Assembly: GCF_964340395.1 (NCBI RefSeq)
Contig: NC_135563.1
Location: 16,672,151 to 16,736,150 of the forward strand
Direction of reading: 5' to 3'
Length of the DNA stretch: 64,000 nt
From: Glandiceps talaboti
Lineage: Eukaryota; Hemichordata; Enteropneusta; Spengelidae
Shown: positions 14,044-26,500 of the stretch, piece after piece
How positions within the stretch are numbered: the first letter of the stretch is position 1
Layout of the letters: each line of letters starts with the position of its first letter
The notes under the pieces: generated by a model
What the model saw: only the letters and a program-made list of their open reading frames with translations
Databases searched by the model: none
What the model was told of the DNA's origin: nothing
Program-made: the position numbers and the translations under genes

Positions 14044-14416
14044 GATGTATGTATGTATGTATGTATGTATGTATGTATGTATGTATGTATGTATGTATGT
14101 ATGTATGTATGTATGTATGTATGTATGTATGTATGTATGTATGTATGTATGTGTGTATATATGTGTGTGTATATGTGTGTGTGTGTATGTATGTATGTGT
14201 ATGTATGTATGTATGTATGTATGTATGTATGTATGTATGTATGTATGTATGTATGTATGCATGCATGCATGCATGCATGCATGCATGCATGCATGCATGC
14301 ATGCATGCATGTATGTATGTATGTATGTATGTATGTATGTATGTATGTATGTATGTATGTATGTATGTATGTATGTATGTATGTATGTATGTATGCATAC
14401 ATGTATGTATGCATGT
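14044..14416. repeat. (ATGT)n / (ATGC)n array of about 370 bp
   Basis: Two long (ATGT)n blocks flank a GT-rich interrupted part (about 14150-14200) and a 54-bp self-complementary (ATGC)n block at 14257-14310. The MYVC, MHAC and IHTY peptides read from it are repeat translations. Confidence 0.97.
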
Positions 14417-17159
14417 GAAATATATCAGATGTATTTTAAACTCGGAACTAATTACTTATTATTTATAGCACGGAGAGTTTATATAAAATATGTAAAGAAC
14501 GAAGAAATGGAAGAAAGTCTAATTCATATGAAGCATAAAGAAGCAAAAAACATTCAGTTCCATTTTGACATATTTTAATTTACCAATAATTCATGACACG
14601 TAGCACCTGGATATGATTAACTTAGATGTTACATATCAAAAACAAGATAAAAAAACTTCTTTCCAATTGAAAATATAATGTAAGCTATTGATAAATCATG
14701 AAATAACAAATGTCCTTTTATTAATCATATAAAATGCAGATTGGTACTATTCGTAACTTTGAGGTACAGATGTACTAAAACTGATGCAACGACATAAAAT
14801 GATAAAATTAACGAGTAAGACAATTTGTTAATTGAGATATATCTATTCTGAATCTGGTAAGAGATTAAATGCTGTAATTGTGCCCAAAATAACCCTTTGG
14901 CGGTACTTTTGTACCATAAGGATAAACCTGAGATTATATATAGTCATCAAATAACGTTCTATCTTGCAATCAGCATGAGGTACCACATTCCATATGTTGG
15001 CGTGTAAATTTAATGATCAGAAAAGTCAAATTATAGTAAAATATGAAAATCCACGATATATTATTGGAAAATGGCCACCACCTTGGGCTTTCAAATGTCT
15101 GATCTAAAGAATAACCTGTTTGGGCACGTTTTGTGCTTGTATCATAACTTGAATGGTTCTGCCAAAAGTCTTGTTATCTCCGCCACTATAACAACACTTT
15201 GTGACGAACATGTAGTAATGCTATATACAATAACGATAGGTACAATTCTTTCAACCATGGAGGAACCGCGCCTTTCAACTTATCTGAATAGATAAACTTA
15301 ACATTGTGAAATTGTCTTAGTTAATAGTCGAGTTGATCGCATAAAATGTAAACAAACTATAGACTACATGTATCGGTATAGAAATCTAAATGTCTCAAGA
15401 GAAATTTTTAAGTGTGACGGAAAAAGGCAGAAGATTGTTACGCTTGCATGTGTAATATAACTGTTATTCTATTGTAAGACTAGCCGTCTTTTTGTAATTT
15501 TTTGTCTGAGTGTCAATTATTATAAATTTGTTTTTTAAAAAACAGGCACAAGAATATGACGACGTTGAAGATCACTCATCTTACTCGCCCGTATTGTACC
15601 TCTTGTAATATAAGTTGTGTGGTTCCTTTCTGGCCCTGCATGGTACGTGTGATATATAAGGTAAGAGTAATTTCATATCATACTACTGATAGTGAATTCA
15701 TTTAGTTTACTACTGATATTATGATAACCTTTTGTGACCCATTGTAATGCATTGGCAGATGTGTGGTTTTTCTTTATGTGTACCTAGAATGGTATTGATC
15801 ACGAAGACAGGGGTAAACTCAATAAATATAACCAAAGGGATAGAATCTTTATTATTTCATCCTGGGATCATATTAATTCGGGCTATTCTTTTTAACAAAA
15901 ATGTATTATTGAACAATAGCGGCATATATTCATAATTAGTAAAGTGGAACTTAAAATAAGGTTTGACGGCTAATGTTGTTTCACTTCTGTAGCATGAATG
16001 TAATGACAATGCAGTCCCCCTTTAAGTTAAAGTTGTAATATGGTGGATTTGCTTTTAGTTGTAGTAATTGGAAATATATATTATAATTTTGATATGTTAC
16101 ATATTGGCCGAAATAGTGTGTGTCACAGAAAGTCTGAAACATATTACGTAATTACATAATATGTATGCTTTTTAGACGGCGCAAATTTAATTGGACTTCA
16201 AGTGTTATTGTAGAACGCCGCATTGCTTTTTACCACGGTATATCTTCTTTGTGAAAGCATCACATGTAATTTAAGTACTTCCAAAAGGACCCGGCATATT
16301 ATCTTAAACCACTACAATGGTCTGAGCTCATACTTAACAGTCAATTACCTAACGAGCTAAACAGATCGAGTACAGCAACAGTTTTCAGCCTCCCATCTTC
16401 ACTAATGGCATTCAAGTCTACTTGGCAATTCAAGCGTAAATGCGAACTTATCCAAACCAGAATAGTTGTCAGAAAGAAAATATTTGCCTGTTTGAATGTT
16501 CGCTTTTACTGGCAGTGATATATTTTTAGCTGAGGTTATTGATCAACTTAATCTCACATGTTATCAAATAACCGTTCACAATCCATATTTCAACTTAAAT
16601 GTGTATCATATTCTTCAGCAAAGAGTATAATCAATGCCAAACGATATATCTAGATAGGCATCTTTCAAAATTTCAAAGCCTAAAGCAAGTTGCATTTATC
16701 CGAAATGGCATTCTTTTGCAGAAAAATTGTGTCATGGATTTTATTTTGATTTCGATCAGTTATCAAACAATGTCGAGTTTTGCCATCTTAAATAAGCCTA
16801 CAAAGTTAATTTTCCACACTAATGTAAAGTGTATTTCTACATAAGAGAGATGTTTTGGTTTTGGTATTTACGCTGTGATTCCGACAAATAAGTTTGTATC
16901 CAGGGAATGAGATGGGATGTATATATATACCTTTATGAAAAAGAGTGCACGAAAACTGACGTATCGCTGACACACGGTATCTAGCAAAATCATTCGGATT
17001 TGGATTGCCTTTGGAAACATATCTTTTTGAAAAAGAACGTTATTGAAATGTTCTTGATATCTTTTTGATTTGGAGAATTATGTACACAGCTGGACGCCAC
17101 AACGTACATTTGTATAAAAGCCAACGCAACTCGTGCCAGGATGATGCACAGTGGAACCA
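14417..17159. other. Intergenic or distal 3' flank of the receptor
   Basis: Unique AT-rich sequence. A minus-strand AATAAA near 16744 is the nearest candidate polyadenylation signal for the receptor if its 3' UTR is about 1 kb long. Confidence 0.45.
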
Positions 17160-17480
17160 CGTGCACGCACACACGCACACGCACGCACGCACGCATACAC
17201 ACACACACACACACAGACACACAAACACACACACACATACACTCACACACACACATACATACACACACATACACTCACACATACATACAGACACACACAC
17301 ACATACACTCACACATACATACACTCACACACACTCACACACACATACACTCACACATACATACACAGACACACACATACACAGACACACACACACACAT
17401 ACACTCACACATACATACACTCACACACACGCACGCACGCACATACACTCACACATACATACACAGACACACACACACAG
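17160..17480. repeat. CA-rich minisatellite, downstream of the receptor stop
   Basis: The tract is built from ACAC, ACAT, ACTC and ACAG words. A higher-order unit containing ACATACACTCACACATACAT recurs about five times between 17269 and 17463. It begins about 300 nt beyond the receptor TAA. If the 3' UTR extends this far, the mRNA strand would read UG-rich (UGUAUGUGUGAGUG-like). Confidence 0.93.
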
Positions 17481-17776
17481 AACCGTACATACTTATATAT
17501 CCAACAAGTCATTATAAAATTGATACAACTCCTGTTCTTTTTATATGAATTAGATGTCAGCCATATGTTACTGGTTGACAATGAATATATGATTTCTAAG
17601 AGTAGTATAGTATAAATTGAAAGCTATTTCTAAAATTCATTTTGCTCGTTAACCACTTATCTAATGTTTACCTATTCCTAGATCTTAGCTTGAAGAATCA
17701 CACATTTGGCACTTGATTCTTGACAAGGTTAAAGGTCATCTTGCCTATTGTTATAAATATAAAAAGACAAAAACTT
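17481..17776 (-). other. Proximal 3' UTR or flank of the receptor
   Basis: This stretch directly follows the receptor TAA. I saw no canonical AATAAA on the minus strand between the stop and 17000. The nearest match is at about 16744. The end of the transcript is therefore uncertain, and a long 3' UTR crossing the minisatellite is possible. Confidence 0.4.
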
Positions 17777-19338
17777 TTATGACGATTGAGTAAAATTCCC
17801 TTCCATTGCTAGTGTTTGCTCTGTCAATATATGTTTCGTTGAATCTTTGGATTGCGATTCTGAATTACCTGTCTCTGTACTAGGTTCACATATCTTTCTA
17901 TATTGTGTCTTTTTCTCTAAGCATTCTTGCAAGAACTCTAGGGACATCAAACTGTCACCGGTCTGAACGCCAGAGTTTGTCAACTTCGTTTCTTTCATAT
18001 GAATATTCCGTTTTCGGCTTCTAAGTTTACTTCGTACATCCTGTCGGCTTGGCACAGTTAAAGGAACATCTCCCTCTTCAATTATTTGTAAGGAAAATAT
18101 GCTCTCCCTCGACCTCGACATCACATCTTCACTAGAACAGGGCTCTGTTGTTTCACTTTCCGGTGATGATAATCGTTCCCAAGTTGCAGGTTGTGAACTT
18201 TGTAAGGTTACATCAGCTGTTACTGCATCCGGAGAAGAGAAAGTTTTACATGTCGTCGGTATTTCCACTTTATCCGATAAATTGTTATCTGGTGTTGTAA
18301 CATTGTCTGACTCGTTTGCCACACCAGAATCCCTAACATTTCTATCCGCAAGCCTTCTATGACATCTAGAACAAACTTCAGGCTGTTGTGATATTTCCGG
18401 TTTATAATCCTGTTTCGAAAACATTGAAATATTTGTTTCATCAGTTCCATTTTGATGACGTAATAACGTATCATTTGACGCATCTCCATTTTGATGACGT
18501 ACTAACATTTCATTTGAGGTATCTCCGTTTTGATGACGTAATAATACCTCATTTGAGATATCACCATTTTGATGACGTACTAACACCTCATTTGAGATAT
18601 CTTCATTTTGATGACGTAATAACATGTCATTTTTGGTATCTCCATTGTGATGACGTAATAACATTTCATTTGAGGTATCTCCATTTTGATGACGAAATGA
18701 CATTTCATTTGACGTATCTCCATTTTGATTGCGTAATATATCATTGGAGTTACCTCGTTCATGTGAAGACACTACCTTGTTATCATTGTTGGTATTCGAA
18801 TCAATCAAAAGTTTATCTGTTTCTGAATTACAGTTTTCATCAGCATTTGCGACGTTCAAATTTACATAGTTTGCCTGTTTATCCAGATTCTGTTTACCTA
18901 CATCATTTTGCATTCGTCGAATATTGTCAGTCATAACCTCAAATTCCTCCCGTATACCTTCCTCATTCTTGGAGTTCATACTCGAGTGACTCACGCTTGG
19001 GGATGCATTCATTACCGATACTTCAGTGAGCTCATAGCCACTAGTACTTGCGATCGACATATTCTTTTTGCGATAGTGTCTATGACTTTTGACATGCGAT
19101 CCGTTTAAACTGTTTTGGTACTTTATCAGTTGTTTTCCCGATGACCGCATGTAGTGATTTCTGTTGCGTTGCCTGCGTCTTCCAAAGCGGCAGGTTAGAA
19201 TTCTCTTGAAAGCTCTTTTGAAGTAGCGGTTGGACATAGCATAGATGATAGGATTCAGGCAGCTGTTACAGTAGCCTAACCAAAATGCGACTTTGAAAAC
19301 CAAATCTGGGGGGAAGCAAGGTGGGCCACAAATAGAAG
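17777..19338 (-). CDS. Alpha-1-adrenergic-type GPCR, coding exon 2 (loop 3, TM7, long C-tail)
   Basis: This exon encodes residues 349-868 and ends in TAA. It follows a pyrimidine-rich acceptor (TTTTTTGCAG), and joins exon 1 in phase 1 (A|CT, Thr349). Loop 3 reads C-G-P-P-C at 352-356. TM7 carries F367 (7.39), W368, Y371 (7.43) and N-P-I-I-Y at 377-381. Helix 8 (FKRAFKRIL) ends at C398, a likely palmitoylation site. The tail is about 470 residues, far longer than the roughly 100-170 usual in vertebrate alpha-1 receptors. It has a basic start (399-409), seven 13-residue repeats (554-644), a CxxC (671-674) and an acidic Ser/Thr-rich stretch near 739-752 that resembles kinase and arrestin sites. 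The frame stays open for 520 codons, so the long tail is real coding sequence. Its function is unknown. Confidence 0.96.
18452..18724 (-). repeat. Coding minisatellite: seven 39-nt units in the receptor tail
   Basis: Seven consecutive 39-nt units encode 13-residue repeats of the form N-G-D-x-S-N-E-x-L-x-R-H-Q, residues 554-644. Partial, more diverged units flank both ends. Every unit keeps the length 39, so the frame is preserved. Most differences are conservative at the protein level (Glu/Asp, Met/Val, Leu/Val). Units ending LL-RHQ and LV-RHQ alternate in the middle of the array, which suggests some expansion by two-unit blocks. The repeat is polar and probably disordered. Confidence 0.95.
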
Positions 19339-20340
19339 CTGCAAAAAAGAAAAAACAAAGAGGAAATTATATAGTACAGCTATGGCAGAGTTTGTCTAAT
19401 TGCCAAGAGAGTTAAGGGAAATCACCTGAAAAAGATAAATTCGTGAATGACATCATATTATTTTCGTTTTCTTCCCAATGTATGGAAAGAAAACGCAACG
19501 TGGTAAACAAATTGAAAGTTATGTTGGAATTTTACATAGGTTTACTTTGTTGGAAAGCTAAACTTTCTTGGTTGATGTGTACGTGTGAGAGTACACACGT
19601 GTTGTGTAAAGAAGTAATTTCCAATGTCAGTTACAAAGAATCTATTTCGTTCACTTCGTCTTATACTCCGAGTTGTGTTATAAGCGTAAATGACGCATAA
19701 ATGACCAGAACAAAAAGTTGGATATGACTTAAAAGTTATTAGATGCTACAAACATTAATATATATGGATTTACGTGAAAACAGTGTTGTTTATACGACAT
19801 ATAATTTTCAGTCACGTTTTTTGATAAATAATATAATATGCTTGAAGCCCAGTGGTTTCTATGGCTGCATTGCATATTAACAAATTATACATGTTACTAC
19901 GTGTGTGATCACATCATTTTCGCGCCTTCGTGTATTGATTGGCGACGGGGGGTTTTGTGCCACGAATGAGACAATTACAGGTGGGACATAATGAACCGTC
20001 GTTGTGAAATATCTTAATAATATGTAAGTAAGATTTATGTCTGAACTTCAGTCTGCCGAAAAGTTGAAACGATTAATCTGCTCAGATGTGGTTAACAATA
20101 TCCGCTAATCATCTCACGTTGCACATACTTTGACTGAGTTGGTAATCAGGAACGCGATATGACATATTCTACAGAAAAGTGTGACTGTCTAGAGTTGACA
20201 TGATAATGAGCCTCTAGCGATATGTGATGTTACAGTAGCTAGGGACGTTTCATGTATACCGTAGATACATATGCGATCTAATTTTGAGTTAGTTTGTCCT
20301 TTTCAGTTTGCGTAGCTGAGATTTGCCATACTTAATATAA

Positions 20341-20432
20341 ACTCAAATGTATGTTTATGTCTAATACTTTTTTGAAAGTGTTGCTGCATGTCAGTTTACT
20401 CGTATGTGAGTATATGAGTTTGTATGCATGCA

Positions 20433-20433
<1 letters not shown>
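20341..20433. repeat. Dispersed 95-bp repeat, copy 1
   Basis: The segment starts ACTCAAATGTATG and runs into GT/ATGT microsatellite DNA. It is nearly identical to 32972-33068, with one substitution (GCTGC against GTTGC) and a 4-bp length difference at the microsatellite edge. The left flank of the two copies differs, so the match begins sharply at 20341. Confidence 0.9.
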
Positions 20434-20463
<30 letters not shown>

Positions 20464-20518
20464 ATGTATGTATGTATGTATGTATGTATGTGTGTGTGTG
20501 TGTGCGCGCGCGTGCGTG

Positions 20519-20549
<31 letters not shown>

Positions 20550-20590
20550 GTGTGCGTCTGTGAGTGCGTGCGCTCGAGTGTGTGTATGTG
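20424..20590. repeat. (GT)n / (ATGT)n microsatellite
   Basis: GT, ATGT and GCGC-interrupted GT runs that follow the 95-bp repeat copy 1. All open frames here are artefacts. Confidence 0.96.
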
Positions 20591-21335
20591 GGCACACACA
20601 AGGATTAGTACTTAGTAGAACACTTGTTAGCGGCAAGGAAAGAATAAACGGTTGTTATTGATTGTCTGCTGACTGAACACCCGAAAATTGTAAAATACTT
20701 CATCACCAGCAGGTATACAAAATACGTGGCTTCGACCAGCAACAATATTTCATTGTCTGGTCGTTGCAAATATACATATATACGCCACATCAAGTGTCCT
20801 TTGTTATTTCCACATTTCTAGATTTCTGATGACTAGATGTATAGTGGATCATAGTAGACATGCATGATATTGTCAGACCCGATTGAGACATGTAGCACGG
20901 AGTCTTTTGTAACTCAATAATCTCGTTATCAGTCTGTGTTTCCGCTATAAGCCAATATAAAGCAATCTGCGTATACATTTATACTGGTTCGGATATGAAA
21001 CAAATATAAGGTTATCGTCAGTACAAGGTCGTGCATTCCGCTGTTTATGAAATTTTCCATGTAATTTTAACGAATAGCTAAGCCACAGAGATAACACATC
21101 AGCATGAACATGATTAAACGAAGTTTTCATTAACTCAACATTTCTAGAAAAAAAAGAAAGTAAATAACAGCGTTTATAAATGTAAGCTAGTACATTAAAA
21201 TACTTGTCTCGTTTGCTTATTTTATTTTGCATGCACTAAATGAGAAAGTATGCAGTATATTCCATTCCTTCTTCATGAGGAGGCGCCATTGTTACTTTTG
21301 TTTCATTTTTGAACCAGAAAAACTGTATCCTTCCA

Positions 21336-21602
21336 TTAAAGCATACTATGATATTCCAAACGTGCTTTCAGGTAATTGACTGTCTTTTCAGGATCAGTCC
21401 ATTTATCCGGATTTAATTTGTAATATATTTTTGTGACATTTTGACCGTGATCGTATTTGTACCCAACGTTTATGCATTTAGACCTCAACACTGAACAACT
21501 GCAATGGCTGTACTTCTGTTTGGGAGTACCCAGACTCCAAGTAAAGCCACCCAATGTAATTATATAAAAATAAAACCCATTGTATTTGTAAGGTAAACTC
21601 TA
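21336..21602 (-). CDS. Candidate terminal exon or gene fragment, unknown
   Basis: A minus-strand frame is open for nearly 90 codons, starting just after an in-frame TAG that could be part of an AG acceptor, and ending in TAA at 21336. The peptide has a hydrophobic aromatic start (YNGFYFYIITLGG), then S-H-C-S-C-S, one further Cys and a charged helical end (W-T-D-P-E-K-T-V-N-Y-L-K). A polyadenylation-type AATAAA lies at 21226-21221, about 110 nt downstream. There is no convincing ATG, so it would be a 3' exon or a remnant. It lies inside the receptor intron, on the same strand. The family is not recognised. Confidence 0.25.
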
Positions 21603-23233
21603 GCGGGCTTTGCTATGCACAACATCAAACACTGTGTTAAAAGACCAGAAGGTATCTATATTAAATCAACAAAAAGTGCACTTTTAATCCTGTCACCTAG
21701 CTCACTCTGTATTTTACACATAAAGGAACAAATAGCTGATATGGAAGTAACTCTTTATCTCATGTTATCTCTACACTAGGATGCAACTAATTTATCTTTG
21801 CACTGACTGAAAGTACATGTATGTATAGAAACGTACTTGCTGTGAACTCTCAACAATTGCTATAGTCACTCAGGCGGTATAAGTACACACGAGGTGTCAA
21901 TCATTCACCTGTCTCTAGGTCTGTAATCGTCATATGTCCTAATGTATGCAGATGTTCTCAATATTACACTCTTTTGGTCAGATGAAGTCGTGGGGCTATT
22001 GTACATTATAGGGTGATCGGAGTCCATTCACAGACTGGTTTGTTTGATTTTATATTTGTATTCCAATGACATCGTTCATTTCTCATCAGTTTTCTAAATC
22101 CATCATTATATCGATACACCGTCTCTCATTTGGGGTTCCCTTTAAATAACGCATTTATTGGATAAGTTGACTTTTCCGCCCTATGACAATTTCGTTAGCC
22201 AGAGAAAACATTCTTGATATCACGGCTAATGATGACGTATGATAATGTCAAATAAATTCCCTAACCCTGATTTTCCGCGATTTTTTTTCTGTTGAATTTT
22301 TTAGCTAGTCAGCATAGCGTGAACTCTAAAAAAACAACACGAACAGTGTTTTGCGATTTAGGGCAAACATTTAAGCTGCTCAAAAGTATGCACCAGCTGA
22401 CTATTAGTCTGAGTAAATGTCCAGTGTATGTCTATATTTTCCAGTTCAAACATTTACATGCCATCGGCATATTAACAGACAACAGTGATGTACATCGCTT
22501 GATTTTGTTTTCAGTTTGTTTTTATCATATTGATACTGGGGCTATAGATTCTGCTTAATATCTTCGCCAACCAAAGATTTTCGCCTAGTTGGACATTCTG
22601 AATGTACGTTTGTGATCATTTCACGAAACGGACAATATTGTGTTTGTCTTTCGTCAGATGTCATTTGTAGATTTCAACGTTCAATTAATCAATTTCCTAA
22701 GAATCAGTAATTGAATTTGGTTACCTAGAATGGCATTCTTATCTTCTGTATTCTCTGTTGACATTGTGGAATGTGGCAAGTCGAGAGTGCAAACATTAAT
22801 CTACTGGGGAAACTCGACTGCGAATACAAACAAAATCACGGATATGTGCGTGATATGAATGCATGTCTATCGCTTTTCGCGAAATGTGTTAGTAGTCAAT
22901 ATTTAAATTGCTGTATCTGGATTTCATAACGCATCAATAGCCGTTGGCTGGGAAAAGATAAAGGCATATTTATAGGCATTTTAATGTTCAATTCAACACA
23001 GTAGTGTACGAAATCGAAAGCACACTGTATTTATATGCGTCGACTTACAACCGAATTGTTCAAATGTTATTCATATTCTTATACATCTTAGACTGCGTGA
23101 TCTAGCCATGGCCATTTGATCCAAAACCACTATGATGTTCTTGTGACAATTTCACCAAATATTTTGAGATAATCAGGCAAACATGCAATGCTTAGATACG
23201 TGTATGGTACATTTGTAAAATGCCATATGTCAT

Positions 23234-23580
23234 GATGGGCGGATGGTTAGAGTGGCCGGCTTGGAATCTGCAGGTTGCATGTTCGAGCCTCATCGCTGCC
23301 GTTTGTTTCTGAGTGGCTAAAGTCCTTGGGCAGATTTTGAACCATGACGATGCCTCAGTCAACCCAGCTGTATAATTGGGGACCCAGTAGGATAGAGGAT
23401 GCAATGTGAATGCTTTAATCCTGTGCGCTTATAAATGCTGTAATGGATTGTATGCTCCCCAGGGAGTTGAGTATAAAGGGCCGTTGTGCCGCTATAGATC
23501 CGTGCCAGGGCCAGGGGTAATAATTGTAGAGCGCTTTGAGCGCAAAGTGGGAAAGTGCTATATAAAATCTAACATTATTA
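23234..23580 (+). mobile_element. tRNA-derived SINE, near full length
   Basis: The 5' head resembles a tRNA, with an A-box-like TGGTTAGAGTGG at 23244-23255 and a B-box-like ATGTTCGAGCC at 23279-23289. A central block (about 23350-23395, including CCCAGCTGTATAATTGGG) resembles the conserved core of invertebrate SINE superfamilies (Meta-type; from memory and unverified). The 3' tail has GAGCGCTTTGAGCGC, GGGAAAGTGCTATATAAA and a short ATT run, a LINE-recognised tail widespread in marine invertebrate SINEs. It lies in the receptor intron in antisense orientation. Target-site duplications are unclear (at most about 6 bp). Confidence 0.8.
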
Positions 23581-26500
23581 TATATGTACTCCGTTCGTTT
23601 CAGTTGTATGTCTAAGCTATTTCTCTCTATATGTTATTCATTCATATGCAAATAATATTTTGTTTTACAATTAACCATATAGGAAAAACAATCAAACAAT
23701 TATGATGATACATGCACAGACATATAACTTGATTGAACCGAAAAAAGAGTGAACATATTATTAATAACAAAGCACAACACTATTAATTCACACATTAACT
23801 GCGTCTATATTTAACCAACAAAAAGTCTCTTAAATTGAATACTGTACATTCATATATCAATGTTATTTCATATAAGATGGCGTTAATGTAACTTCAAAAC
23901 CTAATGTGGAATATGATTGAAAACTTATACCTGTCACTAGAAGTTACATGGCAAGATCCACAAAGTATTACATACACAATCCCCATCATATAAAATGTGA
24001 CTATAGAGTTCAACAGATGAAACGTTTTATCACTTTCATTACCTTACCTTAACGACCATATGCGCCACTCATTGACGCGGGTAATGTGGTGACTATGTCA
24101 CTCATCGTACGCGTATGGTTAAGGTCATCTAAGGCCTCCAATATCATCACTCCGCTCCAAACACACATAAGGTAATACACAATTATACCTTAATGCATTT
24201 GGCTTTTACATATATGTCTGTTATTATTATTGTCAAAACAGTTTCTGCTAAAATCTTCACCTTATTGAACTTTTCTCGATTACTTAAAAGTCAGAGTTCC
24301 TTCACAAAGTATATATAAAAAAAGGTTGGTCGGTTGATATATTGTGTTTCACCTCCAAATTTGATAATCAAAACTGTCAGGAAAATTTAGAAATATTTTG
24401 ACATACACCACGATCCAAATGTTTGATTCTACGACCCAATTAAATTGTATTGAGTTGACTCAAATATTTATACCAAGATTAATAAACGATATCCAGGTTT
24501 CCCTGGAAACGCCACTGCATAATAAGTCTTCAATATATACCCAATTACGCGAAAGGGGTTTATTTTGAACAGTAAATATTTATGCATAGTCACGGAACAA
24601 AATTGACATAAAGAGTAATTTCCAGTGAAGCAGCAAGTGATAACTTGTCATTTGCTTTGACAATAAATCATAATTAAAAAGCTTTTCATGAACATACTGT
24701 TTTTTGTATTGACTAATAATAACATTGTTATTTCTTTTGTGAAGTGCGCGCGTGCGTAAACGGTAGAACTGGTCATGCCGACGGCAATGATGGAAAGTAG
24801 AATTGCCGCCACTGTACACCTTGTAATTTTGATACTAATCCGTATGTAGCTAGCTGTTTGAAGAAGGGATATGTTTTTAAATAAAAGACGCGAGGCAGAT
24901 GACAGGGTTTCTCAATAAATGTTATAACACCAGGACGCATTATTACGCAATAACTTGTGACGTGTAACCAGCAGGGGTTGATGTGAAGTAACAGCCGTCC
25001 GTCGAATTCACATCTGATTCGCATGCTGAGCGTTGAATGGCTTAATAGGGAAAATAAAAGATTTTGAATACTGTTGATTTATTAGACTGGAACACGGTAA
25101 CTGTTTTTAACAAACGCGTACAGTTTAAGTAATATTAAATGTGAGTGATTGTTACCTAGACCTAATAACACATGTTGCTAAATTATAATTGATTGAAAAG
25201 AACTTCATTTCAAAATTAAAGATGGTGGGATAAAAGGTTGAATAAAACATATGTAAAATACTAATATATTTTACAAATTAGACTTAAATCGATACATATA
25301 CACTGCATAGGAAGTAAACAAATAAGGGATAGTTTGTAGAACGCAGTTATATGAGCTGAAAAGGTGTACACATGTATTACATGATTGTTAATATCTAACG
25401 ACAAAGAATATCGATGCGGTACGTTAAGTTGTAATGACAATCAAGGTAACATGATATCGATGTTGCTCTAAAACTGCTGAATGGAAAGGTATTCTATGGC
25501 TTGAAAGACTAAGTAGTGATTTCGTTTGTAATGGTATAGCTTAGTATAATATAGTATTATGAAGAGAAGGATTCAAGAAAAATTTGATATCGTCAACTGA
25601 CTCCTCCATAAAATCTATCGTCATCCTCAAATTGAAAGCACTGAAAATTGCTTCGTTCAGTCCCGCACTTTTAAATGGTAACACATCTGCTAGCACTTCA
25701 CTAGTCAAAGTGTCATAGGTATGTTAGAGTTTAGAAGAACGGCTGCAAAGCAACGATATAATCATTGAAAACTGTTTTATGCACGATCCTGCTCTTAGAG
25801 ATGACGATTAAGGGAAAAAACCGAATGCGAAAAGCTATCATGTTCGTTTTAATGACAGAAACGTGTATGTACATTCCACGCACCGTGTTCTATTGTGGGT
25901 TGTACCATAGATGTTGGAGAGAGACCACCACGTCTATATGGTTGTATGTACATATCTCGACGTCCTCGAGTAAACTACTCACTGAAAATTGGAAAACGAA
26001 GTTTTAATCCATATTGCACTTTAACCTGTGATTTCTATAGCCAACAAATTTAAATAGAGAGGAATCAATAAATACCAAAACAAGAATATTCAGTCATGAA
26101 AGAAAATATTGGTAGGATATATGTGGTTTAATGTAGACTAAAGTGCATATTAGTATTGCGTAATTAGCACCATTATATATAGTATTATACGTGCACGATT
26201 TTCTGTGACGTCATCTGAAGTCTATGATGTAACAGAGTAGTCAGTGACCTTTTAAATTAACATATATTCATTCACTCTAATTTCAAAGAGCAGGTGATTA
26301 AGGAAAACAATCATGCTTACAAATGTAGCCTGAGTCGAACAACAAGTTTTGACAACAACGATAATATAGTACATTAACCTCGCGACTGAGTATATTTAAT
26401 CCAACGCATTGTGTGAAATGTCTGGTGACGAGAATATCACAATGTTCGCACCATAAATTTATCGAGGGTGTTCCGGCAAAGCAATACAATTAATTTACGC

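Noticed and set aside
14042-14578. Long open frames of MYVC, MHAC or IHTY repeats here and at other ATGT/CATA tracts
   Set aside because: They are direct translations of tetranucleotide microsatellites, open in several frames at once, with no unique protein sequence.
17065-17615. His/Thr-rich frames of about 150 codons
   Set aside because: They are translations of the CA-rich minisatellite; open in all three frames.
18388-18936. 182-codon plus-strand frame rich in H-F-D-D-V repeats
   Set aside because: It is the antisense shadow of the receptor exon 2 minisatellite.
23234-23310. Functional tRNA gene
   Set aside because: The head has A- and B-box-like motifs but no complete cloverleaf, and it continues into a SINE body and tail.
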